Source: Dryocola sp031988645 (GTDB lineage Bacteria > Pseudomonadota > Gammaproteobacteria > Enterobacterales > Enterobacteriaceae). Taken from it: DNA of 64,000 nucleotides. The stretch spans positions 1,984,001 through 2,048,000 of the forward strand of contig NZ_CP150452.1 in assembly GCF_051307045.1 (NCBI RefSeq). Direction: 5' to 3'. How positions within the stretch are numbered: the first letter of the stretch is position 1; each line of letters opens with the position of its first letter. Both the position numbers and the translations under genes were made by a program. Below the pieces are notes generated by a model that was not told where the DNA came from, did no database searches, and saw only the letters and a program-made list of their open reading frames with translations. Of the stretch, positions 18,836 to 28,754 are shown in pieces.

Positions 18836-19914
18836 TGGTTTTTCTCCCGCGTGTCGATATGCACCTGAACCGACATGCCCGGACGCAGCCGCCTGCGTTT
18901 ATCCGCCTCGCCGAGCACCTCGATGCGCACCGGAATACGCTGGGCGATTTTTACAAAGTTGCCGCTGGCGTTGTCCGGCGAGATGGCGCTGAACTCAACG
19001 CCGGTAGCCGGAGAAATGCTCTCCACGCGTCCGTCGAATTTCTCGTTCGCCAGCGCGTCCACGGTGAAGGTTACCGGCTGGCCGACCTTCATGTCCGCCA
19101 GCTGCGTTTCTTTCACGTTGGCGATAACCCAGTTATCGGGGGGAACCAGCGAGGTCAGGCGGGTCCCCGCGCTCACATAAGCCCCAAGACGCACGGCGAT
19201 TTGCCCGAGCTGGCCGTCGCGCGGGGCGATAATCCGCGTGTTTTGCAGATCGATTTGCGCCAGCTCCAGCGCCGCTTTCGCGTTTTCCACGTCTGCTTCC
19301 AGCGAGCCGCGGTTAACGAGGGTGGTTTGCAGATCCTGGCGGGACATTTCCAGCTGGGCGGCGGCCTGTTCGATATCCGCATTGCCCTGCGCCGCGCTGG
19401 CTCTGGCCGCATCGCGTTCGCGCACCGAAAGCGAGCCGTCGGAGGTCAGGTCCTCCACGCGGCGTAAATCGAGCTGGGATTTCCTGGCCTGCGCCCGGGC
19501 GTTTTTCAGCGCGGCCTCGTTTTTCTTAATGACCGCGTCGGCGCTGCGGCGTTGCTGCTGGTTATTGGCCAGCGCGGCCTGCTTCATCGCCACCTGCGCC
19601 TGCGCCTGGTGAACGCGCTGTTTGTAAATACGATCGTCGATAGTCATCAGCACGTCGCCTGCTTTCACATACTGAAAATCCTGTACGTTTACCGCGGTGA
19701 TATAGCCGTTCACCTGCGGGCTGATAAAGGTCGTCATGCCGCGCACGTAGGCGTTTTCCGTGGATTCAACGTGGCGCGTGAAGGGAGGCAGCTGCCAGGC
19801 GTAGAGAATCACCAGCACGCCAACGATGCCTATGGCAGCGGCGCTAAAAATTGACACTATGCGCAGGTTTTTTTGCTCCGGGCTTTGTTGCGGAGTGGTT
19901 CCTTGTTCGCTCAT
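18832..19914 (-). CDS. HlyD/EmrA-type membrane fusion protein
   Basis: 360 residues from ATG 19914 (MSEQGTTPQQ), which overlaps the MFS stop as ATGA; a longer frame upstream has no ribosome site. One N-terminal membrane anchor (IFSAAAIGIVGVLVILYAW), then a lipoyl half (ISPQVNGYITAVNVQDFQYV), a long alpha-hairpin (residues ~95-205), the second lipoyl half (TRIIAPRDGQLGQIAVRLG) and a beta-barrel (ANVKETQLADMKVGQPV). It bridges the MFS pump and outer-membrane channel across the periplasm. Confidence 0.92.
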   Translation of the reverse strand: MSEQGTTPQQSPEQKNLRIVSIFSAAAIGIVGVLVILYAWQLPPFTRHVESTENAYVRGMTTFISPQVNGYITAVNVQDFQYVKAGDVLMTIDDRIYKQRVHQAQAQVAMKQAALANNQQQRRSADAVIKKNEAALKNARAQARKSQLDLRRVEDLTSDGSLSVRERDAARASAAQGNADIEQAAAQLEMSRQDLQTTLVNRGSLEADVENAKAALELAQIDLQNTRIIAPRDGQLGQIAVRLGAYVSAGTRLTSLVPPDNWVIANVKETQLADMKVGQPVTFTVDALANEKFDGRVESISPATGVEFSAISPDNASGNFVKIAQRIPVRIEVLGEADKRRRLRPGMSVQVHIDTREKNQ

Positions 19915-21564
19915 TGCGGCTCCATGGTATTTTTTAACTGTTTTCTGGCCGCAAGCTTCAGGCGCAGCAGGCGCACGAAAATCCACAGCAGGGTGCAGGT
20001 GGCGATAGCGGCGGTCAGGAGATAAGTATCGTTGTAAGCAAGCACGTTCGCTTCGTTGGTGGCGACGCTTTGCAGCTGCAGCAGCGCCTGCGTATTAAGC
20101 AGCGCGCCGTCATTAAGCACGCTGCTGTAAAGCTGGCTGTACTGATTGACGCGCTCGTTGACCAGCGGGTTAAGCAGCGTGAGCTGGTCGGCCAGCAGGC
20201 TTGAGTGGTACTTCTCACGCCAGGTCTGGAAGGTGCCGAGAATGGCGGAGCCCAGCAGCCCGCCGAGGTTCTGGCTCATGCCGAACAGCACCGAAAAACT
20301 CACCAGGTTGCGCGGTTCGGCAATGACGCTGCCAATCGCCGTCAGCATCGCCGGGGCGAGGAAGAATGAGCTGCTAAAGCCGAGCAGGAACTGGCTTAGC
20401 AGCAGCTGGGCCGGACGGGTCAGATTGTTGGACTGGCTGTCCATCAGCGAGGCGATAATCATCAGCACCAGCGAAATGACAATCGGCCGCGCCAGCTTTT
20501 TCATATCAATCGTCAGGCAGCTGGCCACGATGCCGCAGGCGATCCCGGCAAGGATGGCCCAGGCAAGGTTGGTCATCTGCTCATTTTGCAGGCCGATAAG
20601 CTGCAGATAGCCAATCACGCCGGTGTTCTGTTCCGCAAGAACGATGCGAATAAGCACCATGATAAGCCCGAGGCGCACGATGCTTCCGCTGGATAGCCAG
20701 CGCGTATTCAGCAGCGGATTGCTGCGGTTATGCTCAAAGGTAATGGCGGCGACGATAAGCACCAGGCCTGCCGCCAGCGACCAGCCGATCCACGGCGCTT
20801 CAAACCACCAGTCGATACGCCCAAGCGAAAGCACGCCGCACAGCAGCGCCATGCCCGGCGCAAACAGGATAAACGTCAGAAAATCCTTCTTCTCAAAGAC
20901 CTTTTTACGATCGCTCGGCGGCAGTTTTAACGCCAGCACGCAGGCGAGGGAAACAAGAGCGAGCCCCAGCTCGAAGAAATAGAGCCCGCGCCATTCGTTG
21001 AGCTGCAGAAGCTCGGAGGAGAACAGGCGCGCCACAGGAATGGCGAGGGCTGAACCGGTAACGCCGATGGTTAACGCCTTGAGACGATGCTTCGCCGGCC
21101 CACGCCTGCACCTGATAGTAAATGCCCAGCGAGCTAAGCGCCGCGCTGACCATACCGTGGGCGGCGCGCACCATGATCGCCGAATTAAGATCGTTGACGA
21201 ACAGGTGGAAAAAGGTGACCAGCACATACAGCACCAGGAAGCCTTCGGTAAACGCCCGCAGCCCGTACTGCTGGCGGAATTTCACCAGCAGCAGGTTGAT
21301 GGAGGCGTTGGTCATCACATACACCGCCGGCAGCCAGGCGATTTCGTTAGACCAGGCGGCAAAGGTTCCCTGTAAATTGTTGAGGTTCGCCGTGACCAGC
21401 GCGTTGCCCAGCGCCCCGGTCAGGCACACCAGCAGGCCCACCAGACCGTAGGCGATACGTCTGCCCGGCGGGTGAATAGGGGTGGAAGGAGAGCCGAGCA
21501 GCGTCGGTTTCTCATGCGGCTGCCACTGTCGTTGAATATAAGGATCGCTTTTGGGCAGGCGCAT
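19911..21564 (-). CDS. DHA2-type MFS multidrug efflux pump (apparent +1 frameshift)
   Basis: About 550 residues with roughly 14 membrane helices, the inner-membrane pump of an EmrB-like tripartite system. The N-terminus includes RIAYGLVGLLVCLTGALGNAL, and VYVMTNASINLLL is the second helix. The frame breaks at 21096-21101: CCGGCCCACG should read CCGGCCACG (VQAWPAKHRLKALTIGV). The span is 3n+1 and both halves are colinear with the family. Its ATG shares one base with the MarR stop, showing translational coupling. Substrates unknown; hydrophobic drugs or fatty-acid-like toxicants are typical. Confidence 0.85.
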
Positions 21565-21995
21565 TATTTCGTCTCGGCGGCTTTAAGCAGGCGGGTGAGC
21601 ACGCTGCGCGTAACGGCCTGCTCTTCCTCGCTGATGGCGGCCAGCACTTCCTGGCGCAGCTCATCGGCCACCACCTTAACTTTCTGATACAGCGCCTGGC
21701 CCTGTTCGGTCGCCACCAGCAGGCGCACGCGTTTGTCTTCGGGGGTAAGAATGCGCCGCACCAGATTTTGCTCAACCAGGCGATTGATAAGCGGCACGAG
21801 CGTCGCGCCCTCAACGCCAAGCTGGCGAGCCAGCTCCTTTTGCGAAAGGGGCTTTTCGTTGCCGGCGATAGCCGACACCGCCACCCAGCTGGCCTGGCTC
21901 ATGCCGAGCTCTTTAAGCCGGCGGTCAACGGCGAGCCGCCAGTGATGGGCGGTGAGATGGAGCAGGTGAGAAAAAGTAAGCTTTTCGTAATCCAC
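21564..21995 (-). CDS. MarR family transcriptional regulator
   Basis: 143 residues from a GTG start at 21995. The winged helix is clear: SQKELARQLGVEGATLVPLINRL for the recognition region and NLVRRILTPEDKRVRLLV for the wing. It is the first gene of the efflux operon and lies 15 bases from a perfect 18-bp palindrome, so autorepression relieved by pump substrates is very likely. No clear Shine-Dalgarno sequence precedes the GTG. Confidence 0.9.
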   Translation of the reverse strand: MDYEKLTFSHLLHLTAHHWRLAVDRRLKELGMSQASWVAVSAIAGNEKPLSQKELARQLGVEGATLVPLINRLVEQNLVRRILTPEDKRVRLLVATEQGQALYQKVKVVADELRQEVLAAISEEEQAVTRSVLTRLLKAAETK

Positions 21996-22009
21996 AGCGG
22001 GGCGGCCAG

Positions 22010-22027
22010 TAGTTAGATATCTAACTA
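22010..22027. promoter_or_regulatory. Probable MarR operator, 18-bp perfect palindrome
   Basis: TAGTTAGATATCTAACTA is fully symmetric and sits immediately upstream of the marR-type gene. The AT-rich short symmetric form is typical of MarR/SlyA operators. Assignment to this regulator is inference from position. Confidence 0.75.
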
Positions 22028-22104
22028 GTTTAAGGCCGCGCCCGCCTTTAATTCAAGTGAAGTTGAAAACGGATTGTTAATATTCGCCGTCACGGGTCTG
22101 CCGC

Positions 22105-23037
22105 CTAGCTCAGCTGATAGTGCCGGTTGGGCGTCAATTTCTGCGGCAGCTTATCCTCGCCGTTCATATCCCGCAGGTCGCGTTCGATGGTGTTGCAGAT
22201 GGCATCGAGCGCCAGATCGTTGTCTTCCACGCCGAACGGGTCTTCCAGCTCTTCGGCAAGGCTGTCGAGCGAGATAAAAGTATAGGAGATAAAGACCGAC
22301 AGGAACGGCGTCATATAGTGCAGATCCTGCACCAGCGCGAAGGGCAGCATGGTGCAGAACAGGTATACCGTGCGGTGCAGAATCAGGGTGTAAGCGAAGG
22401 GCAGCGGGGTGCTGGTGATGCGCTCGCAGCCGCCCGCCATCGCGGAGTGCTCGTTGAGATGATTATCCAGGCTGCGCCATAAAACGTCGGAAATTGTGCC
22501 GTTCACGCGCTGTTTTGACAGCCAGTTGCCCATCAGCAGCAGTATACGGTTGTGCGGCGCGTGGCTTGCCGCCACCCATGCCAGCTCGTCTTCACGCAGC
22601 CAGGGGCGCAGGGCGTCTTCCACCGGCAGCCTGCGCAGGGACAGGCGCAGGGAGTTGCAGAACGCCACCTGCAGATTGACGAAATAGTTAATCTCGTCGC
22701 TTTGCGCCGCGGGCAGGCTTTTCACCTCGCGCAGCAGGGAACGTGAAGTAATCGCAAGCTGTCCCCACAGCAAACGCGCCTCGTTAAAACGCGCGTAGCA
22801 GGCGCTGTTTCTAAAGCCGAGGAAGATAGCGATGGCCACGCCCAGGATACTGAAGGGCGCCATCGTCAGCCTGATGCCCAGCGCCTCATACCAGGGCAGG
22901 AAGAAAATCACCCCGACCGACAGCGCAAGGTTGAGCAGCAGACGCGAATAGATTTTTTCCAGAACGGAGCCGTGCCAGACGAACAGACGGGTAAACCAGT
23001 GCTTATGCGGGCGAACAATCATAGTGAGGAAGCTCAA
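22105..23037 (-). CDS. yneE: Bestrophin-like membrane protein YneE
   Basis: Up to 310 residues (E. coli YneE has 304; an internal ATG at 23022 is an alternative start). Hallmarks are FVWHGSVLEKI, PFSILGVAIAIFLGFRNSACYARFNEARLLWG and, near the end, SYTFISLDSLAEELEDPFG, the bestrophin signature. Bacterial bestrophins form pentameric anion or cation channels in the inner membrane. Ends with the conserved RHYQLS. Confidence 0.93.
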   Translation of the reverse strand: MSFLTMIVRPHKHWFTRLFVWHGSVLEKIYSRLLLNLALSVGVIFFLPWYEALGIRLTMAPFSILGVAIAIFLGFRNSACYARFNEARLLWGQLAITSRSLLREVKSLPAAQSDEINYFVNLQVAFCNSLRLSLRRLPVEDALRPWLREDELAWVAASHAPHNRILLLMGNWLSKQRVNGTISDVLWRSLDNHLNEHSAMAGGCERITSTPLPFAYTLILHRTVYLFCTMLPFALVQDLHYMTPFLSVFISYTFISLDSLAEELEDPFGVEDNDLALDAICNTIERDLRDMNGEDKLPQKLTPNRHYQLS

Positions 23038-23184
23038 AAACGGGACACCGTATTTAACGGCAGAGTGTGATGTAGATCAATATGTAAATTTACACGGTTT
23101 TAACAACATGAATTATTTTCATGCCCCGTGAATTTTCCTCGTTTGCCCGCCCGGCGGCGACATGGCATGCTCACCACAATAAAT

Positions 23185-23200
23185 AGCCATCCAGATGGCT
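23185..23200 (+). promoter_or_regulatory. Possible tandem MetJ box
   Basis: AGCCATCC followed directly by AGATGGCT. The two 8-mers match the MetJ consensus AGACGTCT at 5 and 6 of 8 positions and are mutually inverted. They lie 66 bases upstream of a methionine-synthase-like gene, which is what gives the match its weight. Confidence 0.45.
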
Positions 23201-23265
23201 AAAAAATTCAAATAATGAACTATCACCCTGCTAAATCAACTGGCCGGGTCATCAGGAGAATTTAC

Positions 23266-24384
23266 ATGTCGCACCACACGCAGCAGCGTAATCACGCCCC
23301 GTTCCGCGCGGATATCGTCGGCAGCTTTTTACGCCCGGACGCCATTAAGGAAGCCCGCCTGCAGTTCGCCGCCGGCGACATCACCGCGCAGCAGCTGCGT
23401 AAAGTTGAAGATGAAGCCATTCGCGCTTCGGTAGAGCAGCAGTGCGCGTGCGGCCTGCACGTGGTGACCGACGGCGAGTTCCGCCGCGCGTGGTGGCACT
23501 TTGACTTCTTTGACGGCCTGCAGGGCGTTGAACGTTACGAGTCGGAGCAGGGCATTCAGTTTAACGGCGTACAGACTAAAACTCACAGCGTGCGCGTTGT
23601 CGGCAAAGTTGCCTTTGGCGAACATCCGATGCTGGAAGATTTTCGCTTCCTGAAGAGCGTCAGCGGCAACGCGGTGCCGAAAATGACCATTCCAAGCCCC
23701 AGCGTGCTGCATTTCCGCGGCGGTCGTAACGCCATTGACAGCAGCGTGTATCCCGATTTGAACGAGTATTTTGACGATCTCGCCACCGCCTGGCGCGATG
23801 CCATTCAGGCGTTTTACGCGGTGGGCTGCCGTTATCTGCAGCTGGACGACACCGTCTGGGCGTACCTGTGCTCAGACGCGCAGCGCAAAGAAATTCGCGA
23901 ACGCGGCGACGATCCTGATGAGCTGGCGAAAATCTATGCCCGCGTGCTGAATAAGGCGCTGGAAGGCAAGCCGGACGATCTGACTATCGGCCTGCACGTC
24001 TGCCGCGGTAATTTCCGTTCAACCTGGATCTCCGAAGGGGGCTACGAGCCGGTAGCGGAGGTGCTATTTGGCACCGTGAACGTGGACGCCTTCTTCCTTG
24101 AATACGACAACGACCGCTCGGGCGATTTTGCGCCGCTGCGCTTTGTGCGTCCCGGCAAACAGCAGGTTGTGCTGGGGCTTATCACCACTAAAAACGGCGA
24201 GCTGGAAAACCCCGAGCAGATTCAGGCGCGCATTAACGAAGCGGCGAAATTTGTCGATATCAGCCAGATTTGCCTCAGCCCGCAGTGCGGCTTTGCGTCC
24301 ACGGAGGAGGGCAACAGCCTGACGCCCGCCCAGCAGTGGGACAAGGTGCGTCTGGTCACCAGCATTGCTGAGAAGGTCTGGTAA
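23266..24384 (+). CDS. MetE C-terminal-like methionine synthase II family protein
   Basis: 372 residues from ATG 23266, preceded by AGGAG at good spacing; the frame is open further upstream but lacks a ribosome site. The protein is a single TIM barrel like the catalytic half of cobalamin-independent methionine synthase and the Bacillus YxjG/YxjH proteins: RADIVGSFLRP, VTDGEFRRAWWHFDF, YLQLDDTVW, GLHVCRGNF, LEYDNDRSGDF and SPQCGFAST with the zinc Cys. It probably transfers a methyl group to homocysteine from a simpler donor than polyglutamyl-methyltetrahydrofolate. The MetJ-like box upstream fits. Confidence 0.88.
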   Translation: MSHHTQQRNHAPFRADIVGSFLRPDAIKEARLQFAAGDITAQQLRKVEDEAIRASVEQQCACGLHVVTDGEFRRAWWHFDFFDGLQGVERYESEQGIQFNGVQTKTHSVRVVGKVAFGEHPMLEDFRFLKSVSGNAVPKMTIPSPSVLHFRGGRNAIDSSVYPDLNEYFDDLATAWRDAIQAFYAVGCRYLQLDDTVWAYLCSDAQRKEIRERGDDPDELAKIYARVLNKALEGKPDDLTIGLHVCRGNFRSTWISEGGYEPVAEVLFGTVNVDAFFLEYDNDRSGDFAPLRFVRPGKQQVVLGLITTKNGELENPEQIQARINEAAKFVDISQICLSPQCGFASTEEGNSLTPAQQWDKVRLVTSIAEKVW

Positions 24385-24391
24385 GCGACAG

Positions 24392-24422
24392 GGCCGCTTT
24401 CTGGCTAAAAAAGAAGGCGGCC
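24392..24422. terminator. Convergent hairpin terminator
   Basis: 11-bp stem GGCCGCTTTCT / AGAAGGCGGCC (one G-T pair) with an A-rich loop, between the MetE-like gene and the convergent sugar operon. T-run is poor on both sides. Confidence 0.5.
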
Positions 24423-24434
24423 TTGCGTTAACGG

Positions 24435-25818
24435 CTAGGTACTCTCACACATCTCCGCGCTGATTTGCTCAAGGGATTTATCTTTTGTCTCGGTGACAAA
24501 AAAGACGTTCAGTAAAAACCACAGCAGGCAGCACAGGCCGTACAGGAAGAACGGGAAGCTGCCGTTAAATATCGCGTTCAGCGTTGCGCTGTTGGTTAAC
24601 ATGGGGAAGGTTTGCGAGACGATAAAACTGCCCGTCCAGATAAGAAACGTAGCCCAGGACATCAGTTTGTCGCGCAGAATATTCGGTGCCAGTTCCGGAA
24701 TGATTATCCACAAAACAGGGCCGATGGTGCCGCCAAAAAACAGGATATAAATAATCATCAGCAACAGCATAAAGAGACTGGTCACCCCCATCAGGATTAA
24801 TATACCCAGCAGCGTGATGGACACGAAGCAGACAAAAGATCCCATAATCAGCAGTTTTCTGCGGCCGTATTTCTCAACGTTATAGACGGCCCATACCGCC
24901 GCGGCAAAGAACGCGATGCCCACAACAATCTGCTGATAGTAAGCCGTTTTTTCACTGGCGATACCGATATTTTCAAATAAAACGTTGCCGTAATATAAAA
25001 CGGCGTTAATACCGCAAAGATTAGCCAGCAGCGCCATGGCAAGAATAACAAAAGAGACGCGCCGGTATTTGCCTGTCAGCAGTGATTCTTTCGCTGCTGA
25101 GGTATTTGCGTTTCGGAAAGAGTGTTTTATTTCTGCGATGGCCTTTTTGCTGTCAAAATCTTTGCCATTAATGTGGTTAATAATCTCCTCGGCTTCGCTT
25201 TCTCTGCTTTTATTCATCAACCAGCGGGGTGATTCTGGCAGGAAGAATGCGAGGATCATAAACAGGCAGCCAGGAAGCGCCATGGCCCCCCAGCATAAAG
25301 CGCCAGGAATAGTTTGTTCCCCAGTCTGCATCCGTTATCCAGCTGGCAACCAGCGCGTTGACCAGATAAACGCTAAGAATGCCAAAGGCGATCATCATCT
25401 GATAAAAGCCCAGCGCCTTACCGCGAATTTTTTGCGCTGAAATTTCGCCTATATAGACCGGCGCGGTTGCAGAGCCTAACCCGACGCCAATACCGCCGAT
25501 GATTCTGAACAGAATAAACATAGTGAAGTTGTACGGGAAGGCGGTAAAAATGCCGGCGATAAAGACTAAAAATCCGGTAATGATTAAGGACTTTTTTCGG
25601 CCCAGGGCGTTATTAATAAACTGGCCGCTGAAGGCGCCAATCATAAAGCCAAGGACAACCGAAGATACCGCCCAGCCGGTGCCCATCGCATCAAGAGAAA
25701 AATAGTTGCTGATATGCACTATTGCACCGGACACCACGGCGGAGTCGAAGCCGTACAGCAGCCCGGCAAGCGAGGCAATCAGCGACAGCCGGTAGCTTGT
25801 GGAATATGTCGTATTCAT
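24435..25818 (-). CDS. MFS sugar porter (apparent +1 frameshift)
   Basis: Sugar:proton symporter of about 460 residues. N-terminal half: SLIASLAGLLYGFDSAVVSGA and GRKKSLIITGF; later FLPESPRWLMNK and PESPRW-type loops, and YGRRKLLIMGS, all sugar-porter signatures. The frame breaks at 25284-25291, where a run of six C (ATGGCCCCCCAGC) needs five to read FMLGAMALPGCLF. The span is 3n+1. It is the last gene of the minus-strand sugar/polyol operon, 12 bases after the RbsD-like gene. Confidence 0.85.
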
Positions 25819-25830
25819 GGTTTACACCCG

Positions 25831-26334
25831 TCAGTGAGCTTTCAATATCCGTGGGGCCGCGTTGTGTTTAATCCTTTCGGATCTTTCTACGTACTCAGGA
25901 ATAATTTTCATGGTGCTGTCAAACCAGGCGTCAGGATCGGTGCTGGCAACAAGGGCAAAATTGCCCCACGGCATCAGCGAGCCGGAACGAATAACGAACC
26001 TGGCTTTTTTATAAATATCCGCCACGAGCCGCGCGTGCGGAATTAAAGTAAAGTCCGTTCCGGAACCGGTAAAAATATCCGTTACCTGCGCCATAAGTAC
26101 GGGGTTATTATCCGGAACCTCAGCGGCGAAAATAACGTTCTCAATAAAAATCTCCTGCCGTAAAACCCGTAATATTTCCAGCAGGTCCACGCTGCCGGCA
26201 CAAAAAGCAAGATCGATTCTTTGCGTATCAGCAGGGATAGGCGCGCCAGCGTCGGTAACCAGCACAATGTCGCCGTGCCCGAGGCATGCGAGGGCGGCGG
26301 CAATTTGCGGATGCAATACTTTACCAGGTCTCAT
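25831..26334 (-). CDS. RbsD/FucU-family pyranase (mutarotase)
   Basis: 167 residues with AGGAGA before the ATG. RbsD and FucU interconvert pyranose/furanose forms or anomers of sugars before phosphorylation. Conserved features: LGHGD with the catalytic His, TDAGAPIP with Asp, and RSGSLMPWGNFALVAS near the C-terminus. About 25-30 residues extend past the usual end of the family (near 140). The position between two sugar porters and next to two kinases suggests it prepares the imported or oxidised sugar for phosphorylation. Confidence 0.85.
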   Translation of the reverse strand: MRPGKVLHPQIAAALACLGHGDIVLVTDAGAPIPADTQRIDLAFCAGSVDLLEILRVLRQEIFIENVIFAAEVPDNNPVLMAQVTDIFTGSGTDFTLIPHARLVADIYKKARFVIRSGSLMPWGNFALVASTDPDAWFDSTMKIIPEYVERSERIKHNAAPRILKAH

Positions 26335-26392
26335 GATATTCTCCTGAGGGTTGCAGGGTGTGTTTTTATAATTTGTTATTCAGGTTTGTTAA

Positions 26393-27775
26393 CTATTTAA
26401 TGTGCATTTCCAGCTCTATTTCTTCGAGCGTTTTTCCTTTTGTTTCCGGCACCATCGCCAGCACGAAAATTAAGGCAATAACCGCTATGCCGGCGAAAAT
26501 AAAGAAGGTGTTCGCAGCGCTTATATTTTCCACTAAAACGGGGAAGAACCTGGAAACAAAGAAGTTTCCGCCCCACAGGGCGAAGGTGGCAATGGAAACC
26601 GCAATGCCGCGTACGCTGATGGGGAAAATTTCCGAGATTATTACGTAGGCGACCGTGCCGTATGAAACGGCGAAGATCGCCACGTAGGCCAGAATCAACA
26701 CCAGCAGCAGGGTGGTATGCGCTTCGGTCGAGCGGAAAAGCAACCCGATGCCGCCAAGCGTCGCGGCCATGCCGACAGAGCCAAAAATAAGCAGCGTGCG
26801 GCGGCCCGCCTTATCGATTATCCACATCGAAACCAGCGTCGAAACCACCAGCATCATGCCAATCAGCACGGTAAAGGACATCGCGCCGCTGACGTCCACG
26901 CCCGCCGTTTTAAAAATTTCCGGCGCATAGTAGAAGATGGCGTTGATGCCGGTGATCTGCTGGAACAGGGCTACGCCGAAGCCCACGATCAGCGCTTTAC
27001 GCAGGCGAGGTTTGAGCAGTTCGCTCAGGCGAGAGGGATTCTCGCTTTGCAGAGCCGTTTTGATTGTTTCCAGCTGCTCTCTGGCCGCGTTCTCGTCAGG
27101 GTTAATTTTGCGCAGTACCGCAAGCCCCGCCTCATGGCGCCCTTTTCGAACCAGCCAGCGCGGGCTCTCGGGGACTTTTATCAGCAGAAAGAGAAAAACG
27201 ATGGCCGGGACGATGCCGGCGGCGAAGATCGCCCGCCAGCCGTATTCAATGTTCCAGGCTTCGCTGGCGCTGCTTGCGATAACGGCGGCGATAGAGAAGA
27301 TCGCCAGGTTGCCGACGCAGTTAAACAGCTGATTAAGCGAGACCAGCCGCCCACGGATATGGGCCGGGGAAACTTCCGCGATGTAGAGCGGGGCGATAGT
27401 GGTTTCAACGCCGATGCCGACGCCGACGAGAATGCGATACCACACCAGCATTTCAGCAGAGGACGCCAGCGCCTGGCCCAGCACCCCGAAGATAAAAATC
27501 AGCGCGGTCAGCAGCAGCACCTTTCTGCGGCCGATGGCGTCCGAAAGCGGGCCCGCCAGCGCAACGCCGACGATACAGCCGATAATAATAGATGACGTAA
27601 CCCAGCCGATGCCGTTCGCATCAAGCGCGAAGCGGCTTTGCAGAAAGCCGACCGAGCCGGAAATACTGCCGTTATCAAATCCAAAAAGAAACCCGCCGAC
27701 GGCGGTAACGAATGAAATCAACAGAACGTTACGCATCCAGGCATTTTTTGCAGTGACGTGCGCATGACTGACCAT
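26393..27775 (-). CDS. MFS sugar porter
   Basis: 460 residues, twelve predicted membrane helices, no frame problem. Sugar-porter motifs: AVGGFLFGFDNGSISGSVGF, DAIGRRKVLLL, VGVGIGVETTIAPLYIAEVSP, KVPESPRWLVRKGR, FQQITGINAIFYYAP and PETKGKTLEEIE. Closest in type to XylE/GalP/AraE-like proton symporters. GGAGAG precedes the ATG. It is the second porter in the same operon, which may mean two related substrates. Confidence 0.9.
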   Translation of the reverse strand: MVSHAHVTAKNAWMRNVLLISFVTAVGGFLFGFDNGSISGSVGFLQSRFALDANGIGWVTSSIIIGCIVGVALAGPLSDAIGRRKVLLLTALIFIFGVLGQALASSAEMLVWYRILVGVGIGVETTIAPLYIAEVSPAHIRGRLVSLNQLFNCVGNLAIFSIAAVIASSASEAWNIEYGWRAIFAAGIVPAIVFLFLLIKVPESPRWLVRKGRHEAGLAVLRKINPDENAAREQLETIKTALQSENPSRLSELLKPRLRKALIVGFGVALFQQITGINAIFYYAPEIFKTAGVDVSGAMSFTVLIGMMLVVSTLVSMWIIDKAGRRTLLIFGSVGMAATLGGIGLLFRSTEAHTTLLLVLILAYVAIFAVSYGTVAYVIISEIFPISVRGIAVSIATFALWGGNFFVSRFFPVLVENISAANTFFIFAGIAVIALIFVLAMVPETKGKTLEEIELEMHIK

Positions 27776-27811
27776 AGTACTCTCCGTTAACAGGCGAGTG
27801 GGCGTAGGGAA

Positions 27812-28754
27812 TTACACGGCGCGAACCGTGCAACGTTGTTGTAATTCAGACAGTGAAATATCTGCGGCGAGACCCGCCGTCGGGCTTGTGGCGTTTGAAG
27901 CTCCGCAGGCGGCCGCAAGCGTGAGGTGATCTTTCCAGGCCGCGCCGGGCCGGGCGAGGAGGCTTGCGATGAGCCCCGCGCAGTAGGCGTCTCCGCTACC
28001 AACCGGACTTATGGTATCGACCACTGGCGGAGTGATTTCATAACTGCCCTCCGGGGTCAGCGCGAGCGTAGGCTCCCGGCCATCGGTAATAATCACGCAT
28101 CGAACACCCTGCGCAAGCCAGGCCGCGGGAAGATTATTTCCCGACATCCCGCCGGCCTGCAGCAGCTCATCGCGGTTGATTTTTATGATGTCCGGCAAGG
28201 CTGCGGCGGACTGCAGCAGCGCCGTTCCGTGCGTATCCAGCAGGGTTAGCGCCCCCCGGTTTTTCGCAAGGGTTATCCAGCGGCCATACTCGTCCGGCAT
28301 GATGTTTTTCGCCAGCGAGCCGGTACAGATAACGGCGCAGGGCCTGCTCCATCTCTTCGGCAAGCATTTCGTGCAGCCTGAAGAGCTCCTCCTTGCGCAC
28401 TTCCGGCCCTGTGGCGTTATACACGCTGGCAGACTGCGGGGAAACCAGCTCGGTGACCACTTCGCATATCCGCGTGCTGGCGGCGGTCTCGCACCAGCGG
28501 CCGGGCAGCTTCTCCTGCGCCAGCAGCTCTCGGCAAAGGCGGCCCGTCGCGCCGCCCAAAAAACCTACCAGCAGCGGTGCAGGCGCCTTGTCCAGATGCT
28601 GACGAAGCTGAAGCAGCACTCTTGCCACGTTCACCCCTTTGCCCCCCGCCAGGGTTTTATCATCCAGCAGGCGGTGCACCTTTCCGGGCCGCTGGCTCTC
28701 CACGAGCAGCAAACGTTCTATGGCCGTATTCAGCGAAGCGATAATCACGTTCAC
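27812..28754 (-). CDS. PfkB-family sugar-phosphate kinase, 1-phosphofructokinase type (apparent +1 frameshift)
   Basis: About 313 residues, starting at GTG 28754 that overlaps the FGGY kinase stop as GTGA with AGGAG upstream. Motifs: TLAGGKGVNVARVL (substrate site), FLGGATGRLC, and the catalytic SPVGSGDAYCAGL with the base Asp. This layout is that of FruK/LacC/PfkB enzymes that phosphorylate a ketose phosphate to a bisphosphate. The frame breaks at 28339-28344, CGCAGGGCCTG needing one G less (EQACAVICTGS). The span is 3n+1. With the aldolase across the divergent promoter this gives a kinase-plus-aldolase step. Confidence 0.83.

Noticed and set aside
26717..27595. 292-codon frame antisense to the second sugar porter
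   Set aside because: Arg/Asp/Gln-rich low-complexity product typical of an antisense shadow; the porter on the other strand has all family motifs.
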